Part shown: positions 8,559 to 18,277 of the stretch, one piece after another
Layout: each line of letters opens with the position of its first letter
How positions within the stretch are numbered: the stretch's first letter is position 1
From: Clostridia bacterium
Lineage (GTDB): Bacteria; Bacillota; Clostridia; Christensenellales; Borkfalkiaceae
Direction: 5' to 3'
Length of the DNA stretch: 44,213 nt
Assembly (NCBI GenBank): GCA_017508105.1
Contig: JAFVZP010000040.1
Coordinates: forward strand, 1-44,213
Made by a program: the position numbers and the translations under genes
Notes under the pieces: model-generated
The model's database searches: none
The model's input: the letters and a program-made list of their open reading frames with translations, nothing else
Told to the model about the DNA's origin: nothing

Positions 8559-9596
8559 ATGGAAAATAAAGTACAGTATAAAAAGAGCGATTTTTATTAC
8601 GATTTGCCTGAAAGCCAAATCGCCCAAACGCCTGCCGAGCCGAGAGATTCGTCCAGGCTCTTGGTGTACGATAGAAAAAATAAGCAAATCGAGCATAAAA
8701 TCTTTACGGATATCATCGATTATCTGCGCGAGGGCGATTTACTCGTGGTCAATAAAACGCGGGTACTGCCCGCCCGTATGTACGCCCAAACCGCCCACGG
8801 CGGCGCGGTGGAGGTGTTGCTGTTAAAGCGGTACGACATTCATACCTGGGAAGTGTTGATGAAGCCGGGCAAAAAGGGCAAAATCGGCGCAAAGTTCACC
8901 GTTAACGAGGCTCTCTCCTTTACGGTCAAGGATATCACCGACAGCGGCGAACGCATCATCGAGTTTTCCTACGAGGGTGTGTTTGAGGAAATTCTGCAAA
9001 AGGTGGGTACCATGCCCTTGCCGCCCTATATTAAAGAGAAGCTTGAAAACCAACAGCGCTACAACACCGTCTATTCCAAAACCGACGGCTCTGCCGCCGC
9101 ACCCACGGCGGGGCTGCACTTCACGCAAGCGCTGCTCGAACGCATCAAAGCCAAGGGCGTGCAGATTGCCGAGGTGCTGTTGCACGTGGGATTGGGCACC
9201 TTCCGTCCCGTCAAGGAAGAAATTATCACCGAGCATAAAATGCACTCGGAATACTATGAAATTTCCCAAGAAGCCGCCGCGCTCATCAATAGCGCAAAGA
9301 GCGAGGGCAGACGGGTAATCGCCGTGGGCACCACCTCGGTGCGCACGCTTGAAACGGTGGCGGACGGTGCGGGCATGGTGCGCCCGTGCAGCGGAAATAC
9401 GCAAATTTTCCTATACCCGCCCTATCAAATGAAGTGTGTGGACGCGCTCATCACCAATTTTCACCTGCCCGAAAGCACGCTGATTATGCTGGTTGCTTGC
9501 CTGACGGGCAGAGAGGAAATTTTAAACGTGTACCAAACGGCGGTAAAAGAGAATTACCGTTTCTTCTCCTTTGGCGACGCAACGCTGATTGTATAA
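8559..9596 (+). CDS. queA: S-adenosylmethionine:tRNA ribosyltransferase-isomerase
   Basis: QueA transfers and isomerises the ribosyl group of SAM onto preQ1 in tRNA, giving epoxyqueuosine. The 345-residue length fits, and the family hallmarks are present: [15 protein letters not shown] at the N-terminus, [13 protein letters not shown] near residue 65, PTAGLHFT near 183, [10 protein letters not shown] near 210 and GTTSVRTLE near 258. It sits 24 bases after ruvB with no good Shine-Dalgarno, so expression may lean on coupling to ruvB translation. tgt, the partner enzyme of queuosine synthesis, is two genes downstream. Confidence 0.96.
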   Translation: MENKVQYKKSDFYYDLPESQIAQTPAEPRDSSRLLVYDRKNKQIEHKIFTDIIDYLREGDLLVVNKTRVLPARMYAQTAHGGAVEVLLLKRYDIHTWEVLMKPGKKGKIGAKFTVNEALSFTVKDITDSGERIIEFSYEGVFEEILQKVGTMPLPPYIKEKLENQQRYNTVYSKTDGSAAAPTAGLHFTQALLERIKAKGVQIAEVLLHVGLGTFRPVKEEIITEHKMHSEYYEISQEAAALINSAKSEGRRVIAVGTTSVRTLETVADGAGMVRPCSGNTQIFLYPPYQMKCVDALITNFHLPESTLIMLVACLTGREEILNVYQTAVKENYRFFSFGDATLIV

Positions 9597-9663
9597 ATAA
9601 GCGTGTTATTAACCGTGCATACGGACAATCAATTTTTTTGAAAGCAAAATATTCAGGAAAACA

Positions 9664-12623
<2,960 letters not shown>

Positions 12624-12670
12624 TTTTTAGTGTAAAAGGTAAAAATTGACAAATTGCGCCAAAGAATTAC

Positions 12671-12699
12671 TTGCCAAAGGCGGGTAAAAGGGATATTAT
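12671..12699 (+). promoter_or_regulatory. SigA-type promoter of yajC
   Basis: TTGCCA (12671-12676) and TATTAT (12694-12699) are 17 bases apart. A perfect TTGACA at 12646-12651 has no -10 at the right distance. Confidence 0.6.
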
Positions 12700-12741
12700 T
12701 ATAGATGTAAAATATAAAAAATAAATTTGGAGTAAAAAAAT

Positions 12742-13152
12742 ATGCAATTTCTTTTCAGTATTCTCAGCGGCGGCGCCCCCGAAGGTGGCGATTTTACGAG
12801 CTATATCTTAATCGGCGTATTGCTCGTGGGCTTCGTTGTCATGATGATTTTTTCCAGCCGCAGCAACAAAAAAAAGCAAGAGGAACAGCAAGCCATTATG
12901 AACGCCGTTCGCCCGGGCAATAAGGTAAAGACCATCGGCGGCGTATGCGGCATCGTGGTGGAGGTCAACGAAGAGGAAAACACCTTCGTTTTGGAAACGG
13001 GCAACGAATTGAACGGCAAATCCTACATCAAGTTTGATAAGCAAGCCATTTACCAAACGGACGCCAAGGCAGAAGTGAAGACCGAAGCCAAGGCAGAAAA
13101 GCCCGAAACGGCGGATAGCGCGCAAAACAGCCAAGAAAAATCCGAGCAATAG
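12742..13152 (+). CDS. yajC: preprotein translocase subunit YajC
   Basis: The 136-residue protein has one membrane helix (about 14-33) followed by a basic segment SRSNKKKQEEQQ and the conserved core VRPGNKVKTIGGVCGIVVEV (about 54-73). This is the YajC pattern: a small membrane protein that associates with SecDF and SecYEG. The C-terminal 35 residues are a charged Lys/Glu/Ala-rich tail of low complexity. GGAG lies nine bases before the ATG. secD and secF are 2.4 kb downstream, beyond the SCIFF genes, which is a common arrangement in Clostridia. Confidence 0.95.
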   Translation: MQFLFSILSGGAPEGGDFTSYILIGVLLVGFVVMMIFSSRSNKKKQEEQQAIMNAVRPGNKVKTIGGVCGIVVEVNEEENTFVLETGNELNGKSYIKFDKQAIYQTDAKAEVKTEAKAEKPETADSAQNSQEKSEQ

Positions 13153-13177
13153 GCAAAAAACAGAATAATAAAAATTC

Positions 13178-13222
13178 CCTCCGCATAGGATAGTAAAAAA
13201 TCCACAGCGGAGGTATTTTTTT
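13178..13222 (+). promoter_or_regulatory. terminator-like hairpin that contains the RBS of the next gene
   Basis: CCTCCGC (13178-13184) pairs perfectly with GCGGAGG (13207-13213). Inside, GGAT (13188-13191) pairs with ATCC (13200-13203). A run of seven T follows (13216-13222). The right arm is the only Shine-Dalgarno sequence for the ATG at 13226. The element could act as a partial intrinsic terminator, an RBS lock, or both. Confidence 0.75.
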
Positions 13223-13225
13223 ATC

Positions 13226-13606
13226 ATGGATTTCAATAACGGGGCGATCGGCGTTGTTTTGGAGCTTGTAAAATCCATCGTCATTGCCGTATTTTTCTGT
13301 CTGGCGGCGGTATTGGTGTTTGCCTTCGTCATCAGTCTGGCGTCGTTGCCTTCCACCGTCATCACACCCGTCAATCAGGTCATCAAAGCGGCGGCAATCC
13401 TGTTGGGCTGTATCGTGGGGCTGGGGGACAGCCGAGGGTTGATAAAAGGCGCGGTTGTCGGACTTTTTTCGGTCTTTTTCAGCTTTTTACTCTTTTCTTT
13501 TATCGGCGGAGCGCTGCAATTCACACCCACGTTTGCCTTGGAACTGCTCTTTGGTGCGATTGCGGGGGGCATTTCGGGCGTCGTAGCGGTCAATCTGCAT
13601 AAATAA
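13226..13606 (+). CDS. small four-helix membrane protein, TIGR04086-like
   Basis: This 126-residue, almost wholly hydrophobic protein has about four membrane helices (roughly 15-38, 49-66, 73-93 and 100-122). Its size, topology and place between yajC and the SCIFF precursor match the uncharacterised clostridial family TIGR04086. The assignment rests mainly on context, because the sequence is low in diagnostic motifs. Function is unknown. The start codon follows a GGAGG site that is part of a stable hairpin, so its translation or transcription may be conditional. Confidence 0.75.
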   Translation: MDFNNGAIGVVLELVKSIVIAVFFCLAAVLVFAFVISLASLPSTVITPVNQVIKAAAILLGCIVGLGDSRGLIKGAVVGLFSVFFSFLLFSFIGGALQFTPTFALELLFGAIAGGISGVVAVNLHK

Positions 13607-13642
13607 GTGTTTATAAATAAAGCAGGAATTTACAAAAAACAC

Positions 13643-13671
13643 TTGCAATTTTTTTAAGCGTGTTATATAAT
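13643..13671 (+). promoter_or_regulatory. SigA-type promoter of scfA
   Basis: TTGCAA (13643-13648) and TATAAT (13666-13671) are 17 bases apart. The leader is about 30 nt and carries a strong AGGAG. Confidence 0.75.
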
Positions 13672-13707
13672 AGATTTATTAATTTATAAATTCAGGAGAA
13701 ATCTATC

Positions 13708-13866
13708 ATGATTAAAACCGTTGCAAAACCCGTTGAAAGAAAAGTAACCGCTTGCGGCGAATGCAGAAGCACCTGCCAATCGGCTTGCAAAACCAGCTGT
13801 ACCGTAGGCAATCAGTCCTGCGAACGCATCACCAGAGAACAGAACGTAGAAAAAATCGAAAAGTAA
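13708..13866 (+). CDS. scfA: SCIFF (six-cysteines-in-forty-five) ranthipeptide precursor
   Basis: This 52-codon gene begins MIKTVAKPVERK and has six cysteines at positions 16, 19, 23, 27, 31 and 38, all within a 23-residue window, and ends in a charged tail. This is the SCIFF pattern, a ribosomally made peptide nearly universal in Clostridia, in which a radical SAM enzyme links cysteine sulfurs to neighbouring residues as thioethers. AGGAG (13694-13698) stands nine bases before the ATG and a near-consensus promoter precedes it. The maturase gene scfB starts 132 bases downstream. The biological role of the mature peptide is not settled, and quorum-type signalling has been proposed for ranthipeptides. 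Confidence 0.95.
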   Translation: MIKTVAKPVERKVTACGECRSTCQSACKTSCTVGNQSCERITREQNVEKIEK

Positions 13867-13917
13867 TTTTTTTCCGTTCGCTTCGTTTATTCGGAGTGCA
13901 ATCTACATAACAGTCCT

Positions 13918-13947
13918 TCAGGGAGTGGCGCTTTCGCTACTCCTTGA
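13918..13947 (+). promoter_or_regulatory. stem-loop between scfA and scfB
   Basis: A 13-pair stem (13918-13930 with 13935-13947, including two G-U pairs) has a CTTT loop. No T-run follows, so it is not a classical terminator. A role in RNA stability, processing or partial termination that sets a high precursor-to-enzyme ratio is inferred. Confidence 0.65.
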
Positions 13948-13998
13948 TTTGGCGTTTATCCTTTTGCGCCCGATATACTTTCATCATTCATTCCAGCT

Positions 13999-15324
13999 AT
14001 GATTCACGTTTTCACATATCAAGACAAAAATTATATTTTTGATACGGGTTCTTCCGCTCTGCACGAATGCGACCCCGCCACGGCGGCGTACTTAAAGAGT
14101 CTGTCCGATAAAGAGGTGGACGTTACCCATATCACCGACGCGCAGATGAAAGAAATTCTGTCCGACGTACAAGCGCTCAAGGACCAAGGGCTTTTATACG
14201 GCGAAGAAACCAAGGCCCGTCCGGTCAAGAGTAACGAGGTCAAGGCGCTCTGTCTGCACGTCTGTCACGACTGTAACTTCCGTTGCCGTTATTGCTTTGC
14301 CGACGAGGGCGCATACCACTCCGTGCGGGAGAGTATGTCCTTGGAAACGGCAAAAAAAGCCATTGATTTTCTGCTCGAAAACAGCGGAAAGAGAAAGGTT
14401 CTGGAGGTCGACTTTTTCGGCGGCGAGCCCCTGATGAATTTTGAGGTCGTCAAACAGACGGTGGCGTACGCCAGAGCCCGTGGCGCCGAGTGCGGCAAGA
14501 AGTTTTTATTCACCACCACGACCAACGGCTTGCTTTTAACCGACGAGGTTATTGAATTTTTCAACGCCGAGATGGAGAACGTCGTTCTCTCCTTAGACGG
14601 CAGAAAAGAGGTGCACGACGCCGTTCGTAAAAGCACCAACGGCAAGGGTACGTTCGACGCCGTTCTGCCCAAAATTCAAAAGTTCATCTCTCTGCGGGGG
14701 GATAAGAGCTATTACGTTCGCGGTACGTTCACGGCCAAAAATCTCGATTTTTCCAAGGACGTGCTATTCATTGCCGATCAGGGCATGGACAGCATTTCCA
14801 TGGAGCCCGTCGTCACCGAATTAGAGGATTTACAGCTCAAAGAGGAGCACCTGCCGCAACTCAACGCAGAGTATGAAAAGCTTTGCGACGAGTATTTAAA
14901 GCGTTACGCCGAGGGAAAGGGCTTCAATTTCTTCCATTTCAATATCGATTTGGAGGGCGGCCCCTGTCTTTCCAAGCGGGTGAGCGCCTGCGGCGCGGGC
15001 AACGAATATTTCTCGGTTACCCCCAACGGCGACATCTATCCCTGTCATCAGTTTGCAGGGGATAAAAATTTTAAAATGGGCAGCGTGTATACGAGCATCG
15101 AACGGCAGGATATTCGGGAAAAATTCAAAAATTCCTGTCTGTTCACCCGTGAAAAGTGCAACGACTGCTTTGCGAAATTCATCTGTTCGGGCGGCTGCAG
15201 CGCCAACAACTATCATTTCAACGGGGATATAGAAAAGCCCTACGAAATGACCTGTGAAATGATGAAAAAGCGTATCGAATGCGCCATGCACGCCTTGGCG
15301 GTCAAAAAAACCCTTCAAAAATAA
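13999..15324 (+). CDS. scfB: thioether cross-link-forming SCIFF peptide maturase (radical SAM/SPASM)
   Basis: This 441-residue enzyme should bind the SCIFF precursor and install thioether bonds. The N-terminal 80 residues resemble the precursor-recognition (RRE-like) region of SPASM maturases. The radical SAM cluster motif CxxxCxxC is C92, C96 and C99 in CNFRCRYCF, and FFGGEPLMNF near residue 139 is the GGE SAM-binding motif. The C-terminal part (about 331-420) is a cysteine-rich SPASM domain with CGAGNEYFSVTPNGDIYPCH and CNDCFAKFICSGGC, expected to hold two auxiliary [4Fe-4S] clusters. No strong RBS is visible before the ATG. It lies directly between scfA and secD, the usual clostridial order. 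Confidence 0.95.
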   Translation: MIHVFTYQDKNYIFDTGSSALHECDPATAAYLKSLSDKEVDVTHITDAQMKEILSDVQALKDQGLLYGEETKARPVKSNEVKALCLHVCHDCNFRCRYCFADEGAYHSVRESMSLETAKKAIDFLLENSGKRKVLEVDFFGGEPLMNFEVVKQTVAYARARGAECGKKFLFTTTTNGLLLTDEVIEFFNAEMENVVLSLDGRKEVHDAVRKSTNGKGTFDAVLPKIQKFISLRGDKSYYVRGTFTAKNLDFSKDVLFIADQGMDSISMEPVVTELEDLQLKEEHLPQLNAEYEKLCDEYLKRYAEGKGFNFFHFNIDLEGGPCLSKRVSACGAGNEYFSVTPNGDIYPCHQFAGDKNFKMGSVYTSIERQDIREKFKNSCLFTREKCNDCFAKFICSGGCSANNYHFNGDIEKPYEMTCEMMKKRIECAMHALAVKKTLQK

Positions 15325-15429
15325 TTATTGAACAACTTTTTTCTCAAACGCTTTATGCATCTTTTTGAAAGCAAACGGATTTTTTTGTAAAAGATAGGCA
15401 AAAAAATTTCAATTCCAATTCATTTCGAC

Positions 15430-15458
15430 TTGACGAAATGCGTTGGATTATATATAAT
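15430..15458 (+). promoter_or_regulatory. SigA-type promoter of secDF
   Basis: TTGACG (15430-15435) and TATAAT (15453-15458) are 17 bases apart. AGGAGG (15510-15515) precedes the secD ATG by five bases. Confidence 0.75.
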
Positions 15459-15520
15459 GATTAAGTGTATAAAATCGCATAATCGGCTTTTATCATATTT
15501 TTTAAAATCAGGAGGCAATC

Positions 15521-17173
15521 ATGAGCAAGACTAAATCGGTGATAATGACAACATTGCTCACCGTCGTAATCGTTGTGTTAAGCTTAATGTGCGTTGTACC
15601 CGAATTTACCATTCCCTTCCGTGTGAACGGACTTTGGACAAAGTACAACTCCGTTGTAAGCGTTATCAATTACGGTTCTGACCTGGGCGGCGGCTATTCG
15701 GCTGTTTACTATCCGGAGGGCATCGTTTCCGCACAGGATTACAACACGCAGGCGAAATATTATGAAACCAACGCCATCGACGAACTGAAAGCAGCGGGCG
15801 CTACCGGTGACACGGTGCAAGCGTTGAAGGCAACCTACACCGCCGGCTCTTCCAGAGACGCCGACACGGCGCTTAAAAATTACGAGGACTACGTCGGCAA
15901 GTACGTTGCGTATACCACCGCAAACTTTGGCGAGGACGTAATCAAGGGCGTAACCGACGCAGCTATTTATCTTGAAAAGAATGAAGTTTGCTTTGCAGAG
16001 GACGACGCATTCGTTTTAAACGAGGAGTTCGTTGAAGAATTCGGCAAAGCCGTACAAATTATGGCAAAGCGTTTTGATAAAAAGAACTTCTCTTTCCTGC
16101 AGGTTTCCAAAAAGGACGACTTTACCGTTCAGGTAAAAGTTCCCTATACGGCAACCGACGTGGACACGCTGTTCGAGCAGATGGGCTATACCGGCAACAT
16201 CAGCTTGCGTGCGAGCGCTGACGTCTCCAACACGCCTTGGTGGGGTGGTATCGGCAACGAAGATATTACCAAATACGTTAAAAACGTAGCTTCCAGCACC
16301 ACTCTCGGCGCCGGCGTCGTGCAAGTAGATTTTACCAAGCTCGGCAGAGAGGATTTCTACAACATCACCAATACGATGAAGGACAATGAAACCGACCCTA
16401 AAGTTTACTTCTACGTCGGTGAAAACGAAGTCATCGCTCTGGACCTCAGCACGCAAAAGGAAGGCTTTGACGGAGATACCGTCTACATCCCCGTCAGCGA
16501 AACTCTCACGGTAGACGGTGCGGAAAACCTGACCATCGTCATGGATTCCTGTATCGAACAGGGCGCAATCGACCTGAAGTTCACCGTCAGCCAAACCGTC
16601 GACTACACGGTAGGCTCGGGCGCAGGCGCTATGATGGCAATCTACATCATCTTTGCACTCCTTGTTTTGGGCTCCATTGCATTCTTCATCGTGCGCTATA
16701 AGGGCTTGGGCTTGGCACACGCTTACGCGTTGCTGTCCTTCCTCATCTGCATGATTATGTTCGTAGCGTTCTTGCCCGGCATGCTTCTCAATGCAAGCAG
16801 CGTATTCGCCGTTGCAATCACTGCAATTTTGCTCTCGCTTGTCAACGCATATATCTTTGAAAATATCCGCAAGGGATTCAACACGGGTAAAACCCTTACG
16901 TCGGCAATCAAAGCGGGCTACAAGAGTTCCTTGGCTCCCGTATTGGATACGCATATCCTGCTCTTTGCTATCGCTTTCGTGCTCTACTTCATCAGCATCG
17001 GCGAAATGGCAGTGTTCTCCTTCGTATTCCTCTTGGGTGCTTTGACCAGCGGTATTGCCACCTTGCTCTTGACCCGTTACTATGCGTACATCACCAGAGG
17101 CTTGGTGGTTCGCAGTCAACAACCTAATTTCTACGGCTTTAAAAGGGAGGTAAGCGACGATGACCAAGACTAA
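15521..17173 (+). CDS. secD: protein translocase subunit SecD, divergent
   Basis: SecD with SecF uses the proton or sodium gradient to pull secreted proteins through SecYEG. The 550-residue protein has one N-terminal helix (about 8-29), a long extracytoplasmic P1-type region beginning near GSDLGGGYSAVYYPEG, and five membrane helices from about 369 to 530, the SecD layout. The TM4-like segment reads LVNAYIFENIRKGF where typical SecD has a DANVLIFERIREE-type sequence, so the usual aspartate appears replaced by leucine. The P1 region is poorly conserved. Context (yajC, SCIFF, secF) supports the call. It overlaps secF by 14 bases. Confidence 0.88.
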   Translation: MSKTKSVIMTTLLTVVIVVLSLMCVVPEFTIPFRVNGLWTKYNSVVSVINYGSDLGGGYSAVYYPEGIVSAQDYNTQAKYYETNAIDELKAAGATGDTVQALKATYTAGSSRDADTALKNYEDYVGKYVAYTTANFGEDVIKGVTDAAIYLEKNEVCFAEDDAFVLNEEFVEEFGKAVQIMAKRFDKKNFSFLQVSKKDDFTVQVKVPYTATDVDTLFEQMGYTGNISLRASADVSNTPWWGGIGNEDITKYVKNVASSTTLGAGVVQVDFTKLGREDFYNITNTMKDNETDPKVYFYVGENEVIALDLSTQKEGFDGDTVYIPVSETLTVDGAENLTIVMDSCIEQGAIDLKFTVSQTVDYTVGSGAGAMMAIYIIFALLVLGSIAFFIVRYKGLGLAHAYALLSFLICMIMFVAFLPGMLLNASSVFAVAITAILLSLVNAYIFENIRKGFNTGKTLTSAIKAGYKSSLAPVLDTHILLFAIAFVLYFISIGEMAVFSFVFLLGALTSGIATLLLTRYYAYITRGLVVRSQQPNFYGFKREVSDDDQD

Positions 17174-18179
17174 TTCCTTTAAAATCACAGATAAAGTTCT
17201 CATCTGGTTGGCTATTCCCGTTGTTTTATTGATCGCAGGTTTGATTTTATTCTTCGTTCTGGGCTTTAATCCCGACGCTTCCATTGCAGACAGCAAATCG
17301 CTCGTCATCACGCACGATGCGTTCGTCAACTCCGAAGAGGGCATGCAAGACGACTTGCACGAGCTCTGCGCACAGGAAATCAAGGATGCAAAACTTTCCT
17401 TCATCGACTATGCCGTATCGCAAAACGAAATGGGCGGCAAAATCGAATATACCTTTGCTCCTGAAACCGAAAACGCAACCTTGATTGCTTTGGGCGACGA
17501 TATTATATCCGCTCTCGGCGAAAATAACACCTTGAAGTTCGGCATTTACAGCCGTACCGTAAGCACCAACGTAGTAAACTATGCTTACGATTACATTTGG
17601 CGTGCGGCAATCTCCGTCGGTGTGGCTTTGGTTATTGCATTCGTCTACATCGCCGTGCGTTACCGTTTCTCCATGGGCTTGGCAGCATTGATTTGCGGCA
17701 TTGCCGATTTGGCTGTTATGTTGTCGCTTACTTGCATTTTGCGCATTCCCGTTACCACCGCCTTGGCAACGGCGGCAGTCTTTGCAGTTTTGTATTCCGT
17801 CTTGGTTTCCACCGTATCTTTCAATAGAATGAGAAACCTCTTCAAGACCGAAGAATACCAAGCCATGCCCGTAACCGAAGCTATGGAACAGGCAGCTTCG
17901 CAAACCTATAAGCGCATCGCACTGTTGGGTATCTGTGCCGTAGTATTCTTTGTTCTCTTGGCAATTTTTGGCGGCGCAGCCGTTCGTGCGTTTGCTCTGC
18001 CCGTTATCCTGGGCGTTTTGGCAAGCACCTTCTCGGGCGTATGCCTCGCTCCTTCCTTGGTCACCGTATTCAAGGTACAGGGTGAAAACATGAAGGCAGC
18101 CGGCGAAGAAAAAGTACGCCTTGCCAACAAGCAAGCCGAAGAAGAACGCGCAAAGAAGAGAAGCGCAAAAAAAGACTAA
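17160..18179 (+). CDS. secF: protein translocase subunit SecF, divergent
   Basis: This 339-residue protein has the SecF topology: one helix at about 14-36, an extracytoplasmic domain to about 138, five helices from about 140 to 305, and a basic Lys/Glu/Ala-rich cytoplasmic tail. VSTVSFNRMRNLF aligns with the usual DTVVIFDRIREN motif of SecF, with a non-acidic residue where the aspartate is expected, while the arginine in QTYKRIAL is kept. The ATG lies inside the end of secD (14-base overlap) behind GGGAGG, which points to coupled translation of the two subunits. Confidence 0.88.
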   Translation: MTKTNSFKITDKVLIWLAIPVVLLIAGLILFFVLGFNPDASIADSKSLVITHDAFVNSEEGMQDDLHELCAQEIKDAKLSFIDYAVSQNEMGGKIEYTFAPETENATLIALGDDIISALGENNTLKFGIYSRTVSTNVVNYAYDYIWRAAISVGVALVIAFVYIAVRYRFSMGLAALICGIADLAVMLSLTCILRIPVTTALATAAVFAVLYSVLVSTVSFNRMRNLFKTEEYQAMPVTEAMEQAASQTYKRIALLGICAVVFFVLLAIFGGAAVRAFALPVILGVLASTFSGVCLAPSLVTVFKVQGENMKAAGEEKVRLANKQAEEERAKKRSAKKD

Positions 18180-18193
18180 CCTTCTGTTTACAA

Positions 18194-18227
18194 AAAAGGC
18201 GGTAGAGTACAATACCGCCTTTTCGTT
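18194..18227 (+). terminator. terminator after secF
   Basis: AAAAGGCGGTA (18194-18204) pairs perfectly with TACCGCCTTTT (18213-18223) around an eight-base loop. Confidence 0.85.
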
Positions 18228-18277
18228 TTCAATAAAATAAACCGTATTCAAACAAAACCGAAAAAAATATCGAGTAT

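Noticed and set aside
12646-12651. Perfect TTGACA upstream of yajC as the -35 box
   Set aside because: No -10 lies at 16-18 bases; the TTGCCA/TATTAT pair further on fits better.
15340-15395. Possible terminator after scfB (GCTTT/AAAGC before a T-run)
   Set aside because: Five pairs with a long loop, and the T-run is several bases away.
16016-18251. Long minus-strand open frames across secD and secF (462 and 334 codons)
   Set aside because: They are mirror frames of well-supported coding sequence, rich in Cys, His and Gln, with no family motif or RBS.
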